64,000 nucleotides of DNA from Lacipirellula parvula (GTDB lineage: Bacteria > Planctomycetota > Planctomycetia > Pirellulales > Lacipirellulaceae), in contig NZ_AP021861.1 of the NCBI RefSeq assembly GCF_009177095.1, positions 6,306,501 to 6,370,500 of the forward strand, written 5' to 3'. Shown in pieces: positions 29,101-35,207 of the stretch; position 1 is the stretch's first letter, and the number at the start of each line of letters is the position of its first letter. A model generated the notes under the pieces. The model did no database searches. It saw only the letters and a program-made list of their open reading frames with translations, and had not been told where the DNA came from. The position numbers and the translations under genes are program-made.

Positions 29101-32007
29101 CGGCGAGTAGTCGACGTTGTTCGCCCCCGCGCCGCTAATGATTTTCGCCGCGCCCGGCGCTATCGCCGTGCCGCCGGGGTAGATGTTCGGAATGAGCGCC
29201 GCATAGCCGGGCTCGCCCGCGGGAGCGGTGGTCGTGACGATCGCGTTCGTCCCGAACCAGTTGCCCGAGAAGTTCCGCACGGAAGTCGACGACGGGCGAC
29301 GATCTTCGACCTGCGAATACCAGTTGCCGGCGATCGCGTTGTTCGTGATGACGTTGCCGGTCGCTTCGTTCGAGGTGTCGAACATCAGCACGCCGACGGT
29401 GAAGTTGCCGGCGATCGAGTTGCGTTGAATCGTATTGTCGTTCGACAAATCCCAGATAATGACGCCGGTGCGATTCTGGACGATGTTGTTGTCCTGGATC
29501 ACATTGTTGCCGGAGCCGACGTTGCGAATGTCCAGAGCAGTCCGATTGCCCGTGAGGATGTTGTTCTCGATCGTCGTGCTCGTGGCGCCGCTCGCCAGCA
29601 AGACGCCGAACGTCATGCCATTGCTGGCCCACGTGGCGGCCGTATTGCCGGTGCGAGTGATCGTGAAGCCGTCGATCTCTGTGCCGGCCGAATTCTCAAC
29701 GCGAATCGTCGCCGAATCGCTGGGCGATGCCGCGGGACCGGCAATGGTCGTCGAGGCCGCCCCGGCGCCGAGCAACTTCACGCCCGTCCGGTTCGCGACC
29801 GTAACGGTTTCGATGTAACTTCCTGCATTCACTTGAACCGTGCCATTGTTCAAGACGCGATTAACGCCGTCCTGAATCCTGCCGACCGCTTCCGCCTGCG
29901 CGCCCTGCGTCGTCACATAAACGAGCGAGAAGTCGCCGGCAAAGCCAACGCCCGCTGCACTGCCTCCCGCGAGATATGGCGAGAAGTCGACGGTTCCCAA
30001 CACCTTCGCGGCAATGGCGCCCTCGCTCGTCGTCCCCCAGTAGTTGCCGGAGGCGTTGATCACGCCCGCCAGCGGGTCGGCTTGAATGACCTTGCCGCTG
30101 AAGGCCGCGGAGAGGTCGTTGTTCGAAAGCGTCGCGGAACCATCGGCGCCGACAATGACGCCGTCGACGCGGCCGCTGAGCTTGCTCCCGGTGATCGAAG
30201 CGACGCCGTCGACGACGACCACGCCCGTGCCCGCTCCCGCCCCCGTGAGCGTGCTATCGACGATCGCCAGTTCGCCGTTGCTGTCGACCAAAATGCCGAT
30301 CGCGCTGCCGCCGCTAACGATCGACTCGCGGATCGTCACGTCGGCGCCATCGACGTTGACGCCAAAAATGCCGCCCGCCACCGTGAGGCCGCGCACCAAC
30401 ACTTCAGCGTTGTTCGTCGCGGTGATCGGCGTCGACAGCGGTCCGCTGTTGAGAATCGACTGCGCAGCGCCTTGCCCGACGACGTCGATGTCTTTGTTGA
30501 TGTTGAGCGCGCCAGAGAACGTGCCGGCGAGAATGTTGATCTTGCCGCCGCTCGACACGCCCGCCAGAGCCGCGGTCACTGAATCATAGGCGTTGTAGGC
30601 AAAATATTTGCCGGTGACGAAGTTGTCGCCGTCGTCGCTGTCGGACTCAACCAAGTCGCCCGGCGACAACCCAGCTGGACCAACGTCGACGAGGATCACC
30701 CAATCGTTGTCGACCCAAACCTCCGCCTGCGTCGTGAACCCTTGAAAGCCAAAGATGCCGCGACCGGGCGTCGTCTCGACGTTGGTGTCGAGCCCGGTCT
30801 GCAGCGCTGGTGCGGAATCGATGTTCGCCGACGCCGCGCCGAGAATTTCCGGATACGTTCCCGGAGCAGGAGCGGTGGCGCTACCGCCGAATGCGACGGG
30901 GATTTGGCCCGCGTAGCCAGGCTCCGCACTGTTGGCGGTCGTGTAGGTCGGATTCGCCGTGCCGAACCAGTTCCCTTCGAAGTCCTTGCCGCTGCCGCCC
31001 GGCGCCGGCAGCGAACCGCCCGTCTGGCGATCGACGACCTGCCCGTACCAATTGCCGCTAATGTTGTTGTTATTGAAGTCGCTGCCGGCCGCCGTTTGCA
31101 CCGGCGAGTTCGTTCCGCCGCTGCCGTCGAGGAACACGACGCCGACGGTCCAGTTACCCGTAATGTTGTTCTCTTCGACCGTCAGATTGTCGGTCTGATT
31201 GCGGAAGATCAGACCGGTCCGGTTGTTGACGATATTGTTATTGCGAATCGTGTGATCGTTCGAGTTATTGACGTCGACGCCGGTACGGTTGCCCGTGATC
31301 ACCGAGTCGTGGATTTTCGTGCCGCTGAGCGTCAGCCCCTGAATCGCGATGCCGGCTGAGTTCAGATTGGGATCGTTCCAATCGGTGGTGTTGTTGCCGG
31401 CGCGCGTGATCGTGAAGCCGGCAATCTCAATGTTGCTTTCCTGCACCGTGAACGTCGCGCCCGAAACGCCGCCGATTGGCCCAATCACCGTTGTCGTGCC
31501 CGAACCAGCGCCCAGCACGCCGATCCCCGCCTTATTCAGCAGAACGTCTTCGTTGTACGTGCCGGAGTTCACGTGAACCGTGCCGTTCACGTCGACGGCG
31601 TTGACGCCTCCCTGAATCGTGGCGAACGCATCGGTCCCGAACACCGCCGCCTGATTGCCATTGCCCGGGTTGTTGTCGCCGTCGGTGATCAACGTGCCGA
31701 TCGAGTAGGCCGACCAACTGTCGTCGACGTACACATCCGCCGCGAGCAGCGATCGCTCCTCCAGCCCTTCCATCCGCAGCGAGCGGCCGCCGCCCGCCAT
31801 CACGATTTGCGAAGTCATGCTCCCGCGAACCAAGCGAGTCGCCTCGGACCCCGCGCGAAACACGCTGCACACCGCCTCCACGACGCGGCTCGATTGCCAC
31901 GAACTCAGCGACAGCTTCTGGAACCGCTTCCGCCAACGATTGGTGCGGGCGCTGCGCCGTTCGGGGCTGAACAGATTCATGAAACGCGGGGTGCGGTTGC
32001 GTGCCAT
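20104..32007 (-). CDS. Giant modular surface protein: LEPR-XLL-like motif, repeated beta-helix modules, PKD-like, cohesin-like and dockerin-like domains
   Basis: About 3967 residues from the ATG at 32007, preceded by GGAG; an upstream ATG at 32067 lacks a ribosome site. The N-terminal 90 residues are basic and end in MEGLEERSLLAADV, matching the planctomycete LEPR-XLL motif thought to mark export. Encoded from about 31.7 to 22.9 kb are at least eight modules opening with a line like FATIQGGVNAV...GTVHVNSGTY, followed by right-handed beta-helix (pectin-lyase fold) repeats. Then come a PKD-like domain (about 22.6-22.9 kb, NWGDGSAPTI), an Ig-like region, cohesin-like (about 21.46-21.86 kb), dockerin-like (21.2-21.44 kb), a second cohesin-like (20.8-21.15 kb) and a second dockerin-like domain (20.58-20.74 kb), and an acidic tail. 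Likely a secreted or cell-surface polysaccharide-binding or adhesive protein. No catalytic residues were identified. Confidence 0.9.
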   Translation of the reverse strand: MARNRTPRFMNLFSPERRSARTNRWRKRFQKLSLSSWQSSRVVEAVCSVFRAGSEATRLVRGSMTSQIVMAGGGRSLRMEGLEERSLLAADVYVDDSWSAYSIGTLITDGDNNPGNGNQAAVFGTDAFATIQGGVNAVDVNGTVHVNSGTYNEDVLLNKAGIGVLGAGSGTTTVIGPIGGVSGATFTVQESNIEIAGFTITRAGNNTTDWNDPNLNSAGIAIQGLTLSGTKIHDSVITGNRTGVDVNNSNDHTIRNNNIVNNRTGLIFRNQTDNLTVEENNITGNWTVGVVFLDGSGGTNSPVQTAAGSDFNNNNISGNWYGQVVDRQTGGSLPAPGGSGKDFEGNWFGTANPTYTTANSAEPGYAGQIPVAFGGSATAPAPGTYPEILGAASANIDSAPALQTGLDTNVETTPGRGIFGFQGFTTQAEVWVDNDWVILVDVGPAGLSPGDLVESDSDDGDNFVTGKYFAYNAYDSVTAALAGVSSGGKINILAGTFSGALNINKDIDVVGQGAAQSILNSGPLSTPITATNNAEVLVRGLTVAGGIFGVNVDGADVTIRESIVSGGSAIGILVDSNGELAIVDSTLTGAGAGTGVVVVDGVASITGSKLSGRVDGVIVGADGSATLSNNDLSAAFSGKVIQADPLAGVINASGNYWGTTSEGAIAAKVLGTVDFSPYLAGGSAAGVGFAGDFSLVYVTTQGAQAEAVGRIQDGVNRVLNNGTVQVNAGSYIETVTVANRTGVKLLGAGAASTTIAGPAASPSDSATIRVENSAGTEIDGFTITRTGNTAATWASNGMTFGVLLASGATSTTIENNILTGNRTALDIRNVGSGNNVIQDNNIVQNRTGVIIWDLSNDNTIQRNSIAGNFTVGVLMFDTSNEATGNVITNNAIAGNWYSQVEDRRPSSTSVRNFSGNWFGTNAIVTTTAPAGEPGYAALIPNIYPGGTAIAPGAAKIISGAGANNVDYSPWLDVGTNLKAPGQLGFDGDFSTLHVDDASPQAGVAGRITEGLSRLDDSPAPGTLIVHAGAYGENVDSSAKAVKFELGTATAQVVLTGNLALSADDTLVIELNGTSATTNYDNFVVNGSVALNGATLDLSRGFAPAPGDSFVIAGNDGLDPVNGTFAGLAEGSVIYVSGIPFTLSYAGGDGNDVTLTIAQPSVVYVNDTWGESVNSSGGTLGTVEPGDEVAAIGPGDAVVSGLIFGYNAFASIQDAIDAVAVSGTVNVLAGTYAEQVIVDKSLELLGPNASLAGNAGGRAAEAIILPTESDPDPDTAPNPVLVYVAADNVRIAGLSFDGDNSALTSGTTLNGADLDAEEAIASYEGVGGITVENNIIRNFSYTGVDFYNFNNGGAATSGNAIRQNLIENLGAFGWGIGILVYNNFYADVTNNVINDVRVGVQTGNFSQANPGVTGSISGNTISASRAGVWHNLAYSAASSLTINGNTISADSDAGILRFSGIWVTSIATATSPVITGNTITVGAVAQGQTAGYDLWNNSVSGGVTISGGSVTGANYGVWVNNFDSYPTATGSNGDSTSATITGVAISNASIAGVYAKDNASNTNSATVNVNVVGSTITGSGTGVLVEGDDATATLSSSSLTGNTTGVSVASGAGLTLGAGNAISGGTTGIRFDGAGVGLTGLSLGDVSISASSDYITLANSAFDNLDLDATGTTLGGIAVAAMTAAEKFAAADKITDELDNNTLGLVLLATNTIYVTPATSPTATDNDYTRIKNAIEAAGDNWTIDLLGTFNWTETNAAASWALGNDGVSGTDDDYSITVAGGLEGVTLTASSGLGSAIIQGPGDLATVNLEGFLSFAGGANAADDNKNWTISNLDIRDFDLSIGMFNSGAGVDAFDGTTIVNNRIRIATDLNATVAPIDVNQNIGIHYSFGVNQTIQGNFINIPGNGVSDSANLRFATSVAMQSNTSGGAVYDGLLIDGNVITVLNAQSADPETILGIWENGHAHSSDITVSNNTFTNSAVGNNPAANLQRAFRVTSHSSGASTVTYSNNTVSGANLGFQWIAGSNFTGNLAVQVTGNTLTNVNTGFLIQSNGVANISGSNSIVNSGAMAGVGVGIDVASGSASVANNQIQGLGVGVRFQAGAGGSVAGNDFDDAVDNATDLFIATGAGGVTIGAGNAFAGDTFFIDNQSTQSYDLSSNGTTFDEANNYRIEDKIHHRVDADLALATGLVTWVANNVYVTTPGVGSTDSSIQRGIDAAAAGNTVNVEAGTYDEALVIGKALTLLGSVGGGGAPATILRPLATVGNLIELVSSTTGAVAIKNFELDGNNAGIRADYGIRINSGTTFASLTLDNLRVKEFRNIGLSIDGDGAGQSVDSVTLSNSVFTDNGDSGLAGAGAISFFSFNEGASITNVDVTNSVVNGARSGIQFRGAGSAPYAAAGTISLNDIDVSGLYQTQMIGIQRYSNAAGISFTDVKLGGATSAITGTFGASLRFDSVGAGTLASPATLNLGNTTFRGLAPTSAQPHEIEIAPDNAFAFLRLDGTGTSWSFGGSPVAAASLTLAQAFAVEDRILHYVDKLHPTHGTYKGFVDVQAGQAFVTDDSTSPNPLVGDGSIQRAVDVVATGGTVHVEAGSFTEAVSINRHVNIIGAGSGATVLNQPVTNDIITLTGSGASNANPLLLEGLQLKPTGVNTHGIIVPMGASIQHIKLDDLVVTGGSPTGLAITEIGLRITDNASANDVVIVDSLFENLNHGVLIEKHLDITGSSNVTNLVVTNTGFEDNQSKGFYAEKLSNATFTNVWATGNGNLPYFVPGAGIEINLKGNVPTYTNLVFNNLTVSNNGAGAAAGAGLQIKARGAGDTGGSGLYAANPATLTNVQINGGSFTGNRTGIRVGEPGQSNTSPTGVVIDDVSVSNSTETGIHIVGGAATIQGATLADNPTGIRVQGTGRAIITDDSGDDTTISGGTVGIEVNSGRALVQNTAFANTADIGVLIQNGGIADLGQTGPATNFTGLGVSVGGNDFSSYVAAASTSVGAIVNLNVDAVTGRQGAPPDVTAFGNAWAVNTPVGIENVVYHDSDLNTRGFVDFAAFAFTGAVTVSSNTINEGGAVTVSGSFTNVPQAHTVTINWGDGSAPTIINLIAGVYTFNSAPHTYEDDVDGPPTSSVFPVTVTITDASTASIVDNTSSVTVNNVAPTVTISGGTLAGDGQTLNFTFTTTDPGESPDDVFALQGISFASLSGGANGMVVPGSIVFDPSTGAGSFSVLFSAPPGSGTVEISVGVADDDLAAGVDTHVVTVGNTLRVTNFVTTDSGFDVTFNRALDLSVLNLYDGVNPLVIGDILKAADIVVHAAVANVDVKGSVVWNAATNTLSWVKTGGPLTADTYQITLVSGTNAFVDTFGNTLDGNGNFVAGDDYQQSFNKVVVGGTPIVSLPDFARAPGQAVDLTANNTLDTMLPVRATGVNVQGVNFELKYNPALLTINPLLVTPALAGWNVLANLSAPDVNGLVTLTVAAFASAPGFAFSGTQSFVSIAAAVPTTAPFGAVQVLRLQNAEVNDDDAQNDAAIQKVAFPGDANGSGILPGSVPPSAYTGFDSTLIARVVVGQDTGFDAYPLIDPAIVGDASGNGSLNAFDASLVLQEASGTNTPEVPDEVGPGTGGFDPFDPLLSIGDYYVNLNGPVTIPVNIKIETTVVGIISSTYIVKYDTSVLDFVDVQLGDQFPAPGWSLAATETSPGVIQVAMFATNPSSNFGGAVVELGKLNFQVVAANPGLVSLLQIDPVDPNESGLVWTKDNGSAISTFEADFDRDGDVDGNDLSNWNAGFGTLSGATVEQGDANRDGAVNGADFLIWQRQFGSVVVIPPATVHYAPASAVATTTELPALSTQLEPAAAPATQVAQTIQPIVSVSALAAIDESPTQTLSRFASPLPSAAWWLASSTADEASELADAAEEFDWDVAFDEWSSAVGSNAAGSAAVASLKRKSSDVEEVEADDAEDADLFGQEIDEAILSWLEG

Positions 32008-32320
32008 CGTCGATAACTCCGAGGTTCGGCCAAGCTCGCAGAACGTCGCGACAAGCGTGACATTCATGCCGGAGGCGGGCCCATTTGAATGCGGCCCAGC
32101 CTGCGTGAATCGCGAGCGGCTTCACATTGCGGTGAAAAGAAGGTGTCCTAGTTGATTCGCAAGTAGCATTTAAAAACTGCGGCATCGGCGTTACCGATGC
32201 CCGAGCTGCGGTGAAACGGAGCCTGCATTGCGCTGCCTCGCCTGCCCAGACGAAGCATCGCACCTCCGCCAACGACGCTTCCCGGTTGCGAGCCTGCGCC
32301 GTTGACCGCCGCCCTCGAAA
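32008..32320. other. Leader region of the giant gene
   Basis: No coding region is supported between the giant gene and the DUF3467 gene, both on the minus strand. A perfect 8-bp palindromic hairpin (arms GGCATCGG and CCGATGCC, 5-base loop) occupies 32181-32201 next to a TTTAAA stretch at 32169-32174. It may be an operator or a terminator for the gene upstream, but a T-run is missing on both strands. Confidence 0.4.
32181..32201. promoter_or_regulatory. Perfect hairpin/palindrome upstream of the giant gene
   Basis: Arms GGCATCGG and CCGATGCC around CGTTA, 174 bases upstream of the giant gene start. It could be a protein-binding palindrome or an RNA hairpin; nothing distinguishes these from sequence alone. 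Confidence 0.35.
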
Positions 32321-32713
32321 TCACGAAGCGGGGCGGCTCACGACGCGCTTGTTGACGTCGGTTTCTAACACCCCGAACGCCTGCTCGTGACGCTGCACCG
32401 AGAGGTGCAAGGCGTGCAGCAATCGCTTCGCCGTGAAATAGTTCGTGACGATCCGCTGAGAAACGTGTACCGGATCGCTCGGCACGCCGAATGGCTGAGC
32501 ATTCAGCCCAAAATCGATGATCAACTCCTCCGGAGTTCCCGTCACGCGACAGAAGTTGGCATAGCAGGCGGCGGCGATCGACTTATCGTCGACTTCCACG
32601 CCGCGCTGCGGTTCGGCCGCGCTACCCTGTCCCGTCGCCGGTGCATCCCCCGCCACGGCACGCTCGCCCGTGGACGACGAACGAGACGGCCTCGTCTTCG
32701 TTGCTTCGCTCAT
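32321..32713 (-). CDS. DUF3467 domain protein
   Basis: 130 residues. The first 40 residues are low-complexity (Ser, Thr, Ala, Gly). From about 43 onward the DUF3467 pattern is clear: ACYANFCRVTGTPEELIIDFG, then SQRIVTNYFTAKRLLHALHLSVQRHEQAFG. DUF3467 proteins are small, widespread in planctomycetes and other bacteria, and of unknown biochemical role. The neighbouring giant gene lies 313 bases downstream on the same strand; co-transcription is possible but not evident. Confidence 0.88.
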   Translation of the reverse strand: MSEATKTRPSRSSSTGERAVAGDAPATGQGSAAEPQRGVEVDDKSIAAACYANFCRVTGTPEELIIDFGLNAQPFGVPSDPVHVSQRIVTNYFTAKRLLHALHLSVQRHEQAFGVLETDVNKRVVSRPAS

Positions 32714-33035
32714 AAGATGTGAATAGTTCTTGAGTTGCGACTAGATTCGCAGCCAGCGGCCCGATGAGCTGACTCGATAGAAAAGGAGCGGAACGGCCTC
32801 AGCCTGCAGCATTCCACACCCGCCTTGCGGCATTGCGCAGCAATGTCGTGTGCTGGAGTCTTGTGAAGGAGCGGCCTCTACACAATCCCCTCGGATGAGG
32901 GGACAAGCCAATTTTGCAGTGAGAAGTCTCAATCGAGGCAATGCGTGCAAAAATCGATGCGATTGGTTCGCCAACGCTGCTTGCACTTCAGTTGTAGGGA
33001 GAACACCCCACACACGGACTCGCGATCAATCACGC
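32714..33035. other. Gene-free gap between DUF3467 and LuxR-type genes
   Basis: Small open frames here have no family resemblance and odd composition. A 6-bp hairpin CCCCTC-GGAT-GAGGGG lies near 32885-32900. It presumably holds the DUF3467 promoter on the minus strand and the end of the LuxR-type transcript, but no boxes were assigned. Confidence 0.4.
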
Positions 33036-33848
33036 TTAGCTCTCTACAGCGCGCGAAAGAGTCGCTTCTGAATCGCACTTCGGTTGATCTGTTTGCCCGC
33101 CAAAAAAGAAATGCGCCTGCAACTCTGCCCGGCTCGTCACGCCAAAGCTCCGGTGCAGTTTCTTCTGGTACCCCGCTACCGTGTACTCGCGGATTCCCAG
33201 CTTCGCGGCGATCTTCTTTCGCGTGTCGCCATTGAGCATCAGCGTCAGCACTTGCTGCTCCCGCGGCGAAAGCTTGATCGCCTGCTGCTGCGCTCGCGGA
33301 TGCACTCCATGACGATGCAGCCACTCGACCTGCCCAAACAACAACGCCACGATCTGCTTCTCGCGCAACGCGAAATCGGCGCGCTGCTGCCGTCGGTAAA
33401 AAGCCACCCGCGTGGCGGCGTCTTCGTCGATTGGAAAGAACGATAGCAGCAACTGCAGTTCGTCCTCATCTTGCAATGTGGCCTCTGCCTTCGCGCGGCG
33501 CAGTTCGCGCAATAAAAACGTCGCCGGCGTCCCCGCTTGCAACGCGGAGTAAACCGCCGCCCCAGAAACGCCGGGTCCGCGTTCCGGTGCAAACAACGCC
33601 TGCACCTGCGCCTGCTCCGCCTCCGATTGCCACCCGTCGCCGATCTGGCAAGATGCAGCCCAAACGCCGGGGTTCTCGTGATCGACGGCAATCGACGCCC
33701 ACGACCACGCATCGGCCCCAATCATCTCGGCCACGCCGCCGGCAAATTGCCGCTTCCGCTCGGGAACGGCGAGACCAGCCTTCGGCTCCGCCAAACGGGC
33801 CAGCAGCGCAATCGCTGCTTCGTAATCGTGAGAACTGATGTCGGTCAT
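33036..33848 (-). CDS. LuxR-family helix-turn-helix regulator
   Basis: 270 residues from the ATG at 33848 (MTDISSHDYEAAI). The C-terminal GerE/LuxR DNA-binding domain is at about 196-255: LSPREQQVLTLMLNGDTRKKIAAKLGIREYTVAGYQKKLHRSFGV. The N-terminal 190 residues (with SWASIAVDHENPG and ELQLLLSFFPIDEDAATRVAFYRR) look like a degenerate GAF- or PAS-like sensory region that I cannot name. No receiver-domain aspartate pattern is visible, so it is not a standard response regulator. Forty-nine bases separate it from the small gene upstream on the same strand, suggesting one transcript. Confidence 0.85.
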   Translation of the reverse strand: MTDISSHDYEAAIALLARLAEPKAGLAVPERKRQFAGGVAEMIGADAWSWASIAVDHENPGVWAASCQIGDGWQSEAEQAQVQALFAPERGPGVSGAAVYSALQAGTPATFLLRELRRAKAEATLQDEDELQLLLSFFPIDEDAATRVAFYRRQQRADFALREKQIVALLFGQVEWLHRHGVHPRAQQQAIKLSPREQQVLTLMLNGDTRKKIAAKLGIREYTVAGYQKKLHRSFGVTSRAELQAHFFFGGQTDQPKCDSEATLSRAVES

Positions 33849-33897
33849 AGCTGGCGTGGCAAAAACATAGCGAAGCGACCTGTCGGCCGATCTACAC

Positions 33898-34314
33898 TCA
33901 CGGAACATCGGGAAGCTGCGGCGGCGCGGCGGAATTCCACTGCCGACGAATCTTCACCGCGACGCCCCCTGCCTGGCGATCGACCTGGTACGCAACCAGC
34001 CGATCGGTCACGCCCTCGTACTTCGCCCGAATTTCGCACAGCACCGGCGCCAGCCCGCTGGCGGCAGCGACCTCGTACCGCCGAGCCGCGACGACGCGGT
34101 AGGAGTGCAGCCGCTGCGTCGCCTCAATCCTCCCCGCCAAGGCAAGAAGTTCCGGCGGCCAAAAGGCGTCAAACGTCGCTCCTGGAAAACCGTTCAGCGA
34201 TTCCCGATAGGCATGAGCCGCGAGATTTAACGGGCAATCGGAGATCTCTTCCGAGTCGCACTCAAGACTCAGTCCGTCGAGCGGACCATGCAGGAAGTAC
34301 CACCGAATCATCAT
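33898..34314 (-). CDS. Small hypothetical protein
   Basis: 138 residues from the first of two tandem ATGs at 34314 (MMIRWYFLHGPLDGL). An in-frame extension to 34350 adds 12 atypical residues. No signal peptide, membrane helix or known motif. The sequence has normal composition and an even mix of charged and hydrophobic residues, with Trp and Tyr early on (RWYFLHGPLDGLSLECDSEE) and a basic C-terminus. It lies just upstream of the LuxR-type gene on the same strand, so it may share its transcript. Function unknown. Confidence 0.6.
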   Translation of the reverse strand: MMIRWYFLHGPLDGLSLECDSEEISDCPLNLAAHAYRESLNGFPGATFDAFWPPELLALAGRIEATQRLHSYRVVAARRYEVAAASGLAPVLCEIRAKYEGVTDRLVAYQVDRQAGGVAVKIRRQWNSAAPPQLPDVP

Positions 34315-34589
34315 ACGAGTAGCTTTGCGGCAACGTGGCGTCGCGCACATTCACTCAGCGCGCATGGAGGGGCGGACGCCCCCTAGTCTTGTATTCGCGG
34401 TTTCGGCCGCGAACCCGACGCGCCAATTCCCCAAAATCTCCAGAAAAGCGACATACCTCTTGAGAGGTAATTGATTGACTCCCACGACGCCGCGGGTCAT
34501 AACTCCAATGGCCGCGGGACTGAATTCTCCCCAAATTTTCTTGCCATTCTGTTTCACCGGGCCCGCTTCAAGTCACATTCGGGCCACCT

Positions 34590-35207
34590 ATGGATTCCGC
34601 CGCTTCCGATTGGCAGTCGAAGATCGCCGCTGCGCAAGGCGGCGATCGCGAAGCCCTCGGCGAAATCTTTCGCGTCCTCCGCACCTCGCTGCAGGGCATG
34701 GCAAACGGCCAGATGGACGCGCAGCTCCAGGTAAAAGTCAGCACCTCCGACATCGTCCAGGAAACGCTGATCGAGGCCTATCGCGGGCTCGAAACGTTCC
34801 AGGGCACGTCCCGCGGCGAGCTGCTCGCCTGGCTCCACGGGATCCTCACGCACCGCATCCTCACCGCCAATCGCCGGTTCCGCGGGGCCGCCAAGCGAAA
34901 TCTTGAATGCGAGCGTTCCCTCACGCGCAGCGAAGGCTCCCAATCGCTCCCGCTTCTTGCCCACGAGCTCAGTTCCCCTAGCCAACACGCCGCGGCCAAC
35001 GAGGAACTCGCGCAACTCGAAATCGCGCTTCGGCAACTTCCCGCTCGGCAGGAACAAGTCATCCGCCTCCGCAACGAACTGCGGCTCTCGTTCGCCGAGA
35101 TCGCCGAGATGCTCGATTGCAGCACCGATGCGGCCCAAAAACTTTGGTCACGCGCCATCAGCCAGCTAGCACGCAAGCTCAACGCCCATGCGAAAGATCG
35201 AGGGTAA
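34590..35207 (+). CDS. ECF-type RNA polymerase sigma factor
   Basis: 205 residues. Region 2 is at about 15-90 (GDREALGEIFRVLRTSLQGMA, then STSDIVQETLIEAYRGLETFQG and ELLAWLHGILTHRILTANRRFRG), and region 4 at about 138-195 (ALRQLPARQEQVIRLRNELRLSFAEIAEMLDCSTDAAQKLWSRAI). It directs polymerase to alternative promoters. The 3' end overlaps the downstream kinase gene by 20 bases. No anti-sigma gene is adjacent, and ECF factors beside Ser/Thr kinases are a known planctomycete arrangement in which phosphorylation is thought to replace anti-sigma control. Confidence 0.93.
   Translation: MDSAASDWQSKIAAAQGGDREALGEIFRVLRTSLQGMANGQMDAQLQVKVSTSDIVQETLIEAYRGLETFQGTSRGELLAWLHGILTHRILTANRRFRGAAKRNLECERSLTRSEGSQSLPLLAHELSSPSQHAAANEELAQLEIALRQLPARQEQVIRLRNELRLSFAEIAEMLDCSTDAAQKLWSRAISQLARKLNAHAKDRG

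Noticed and set aside
26116-30582. Second open frame of nearly 1500 codons on the plus strand opposite the giant gene
   Set aside because: Same mirror-frame effect; composition is Arg/Ala/Val/Asp-rich and repetitive in step with the beta-helix repeats of the real gene.
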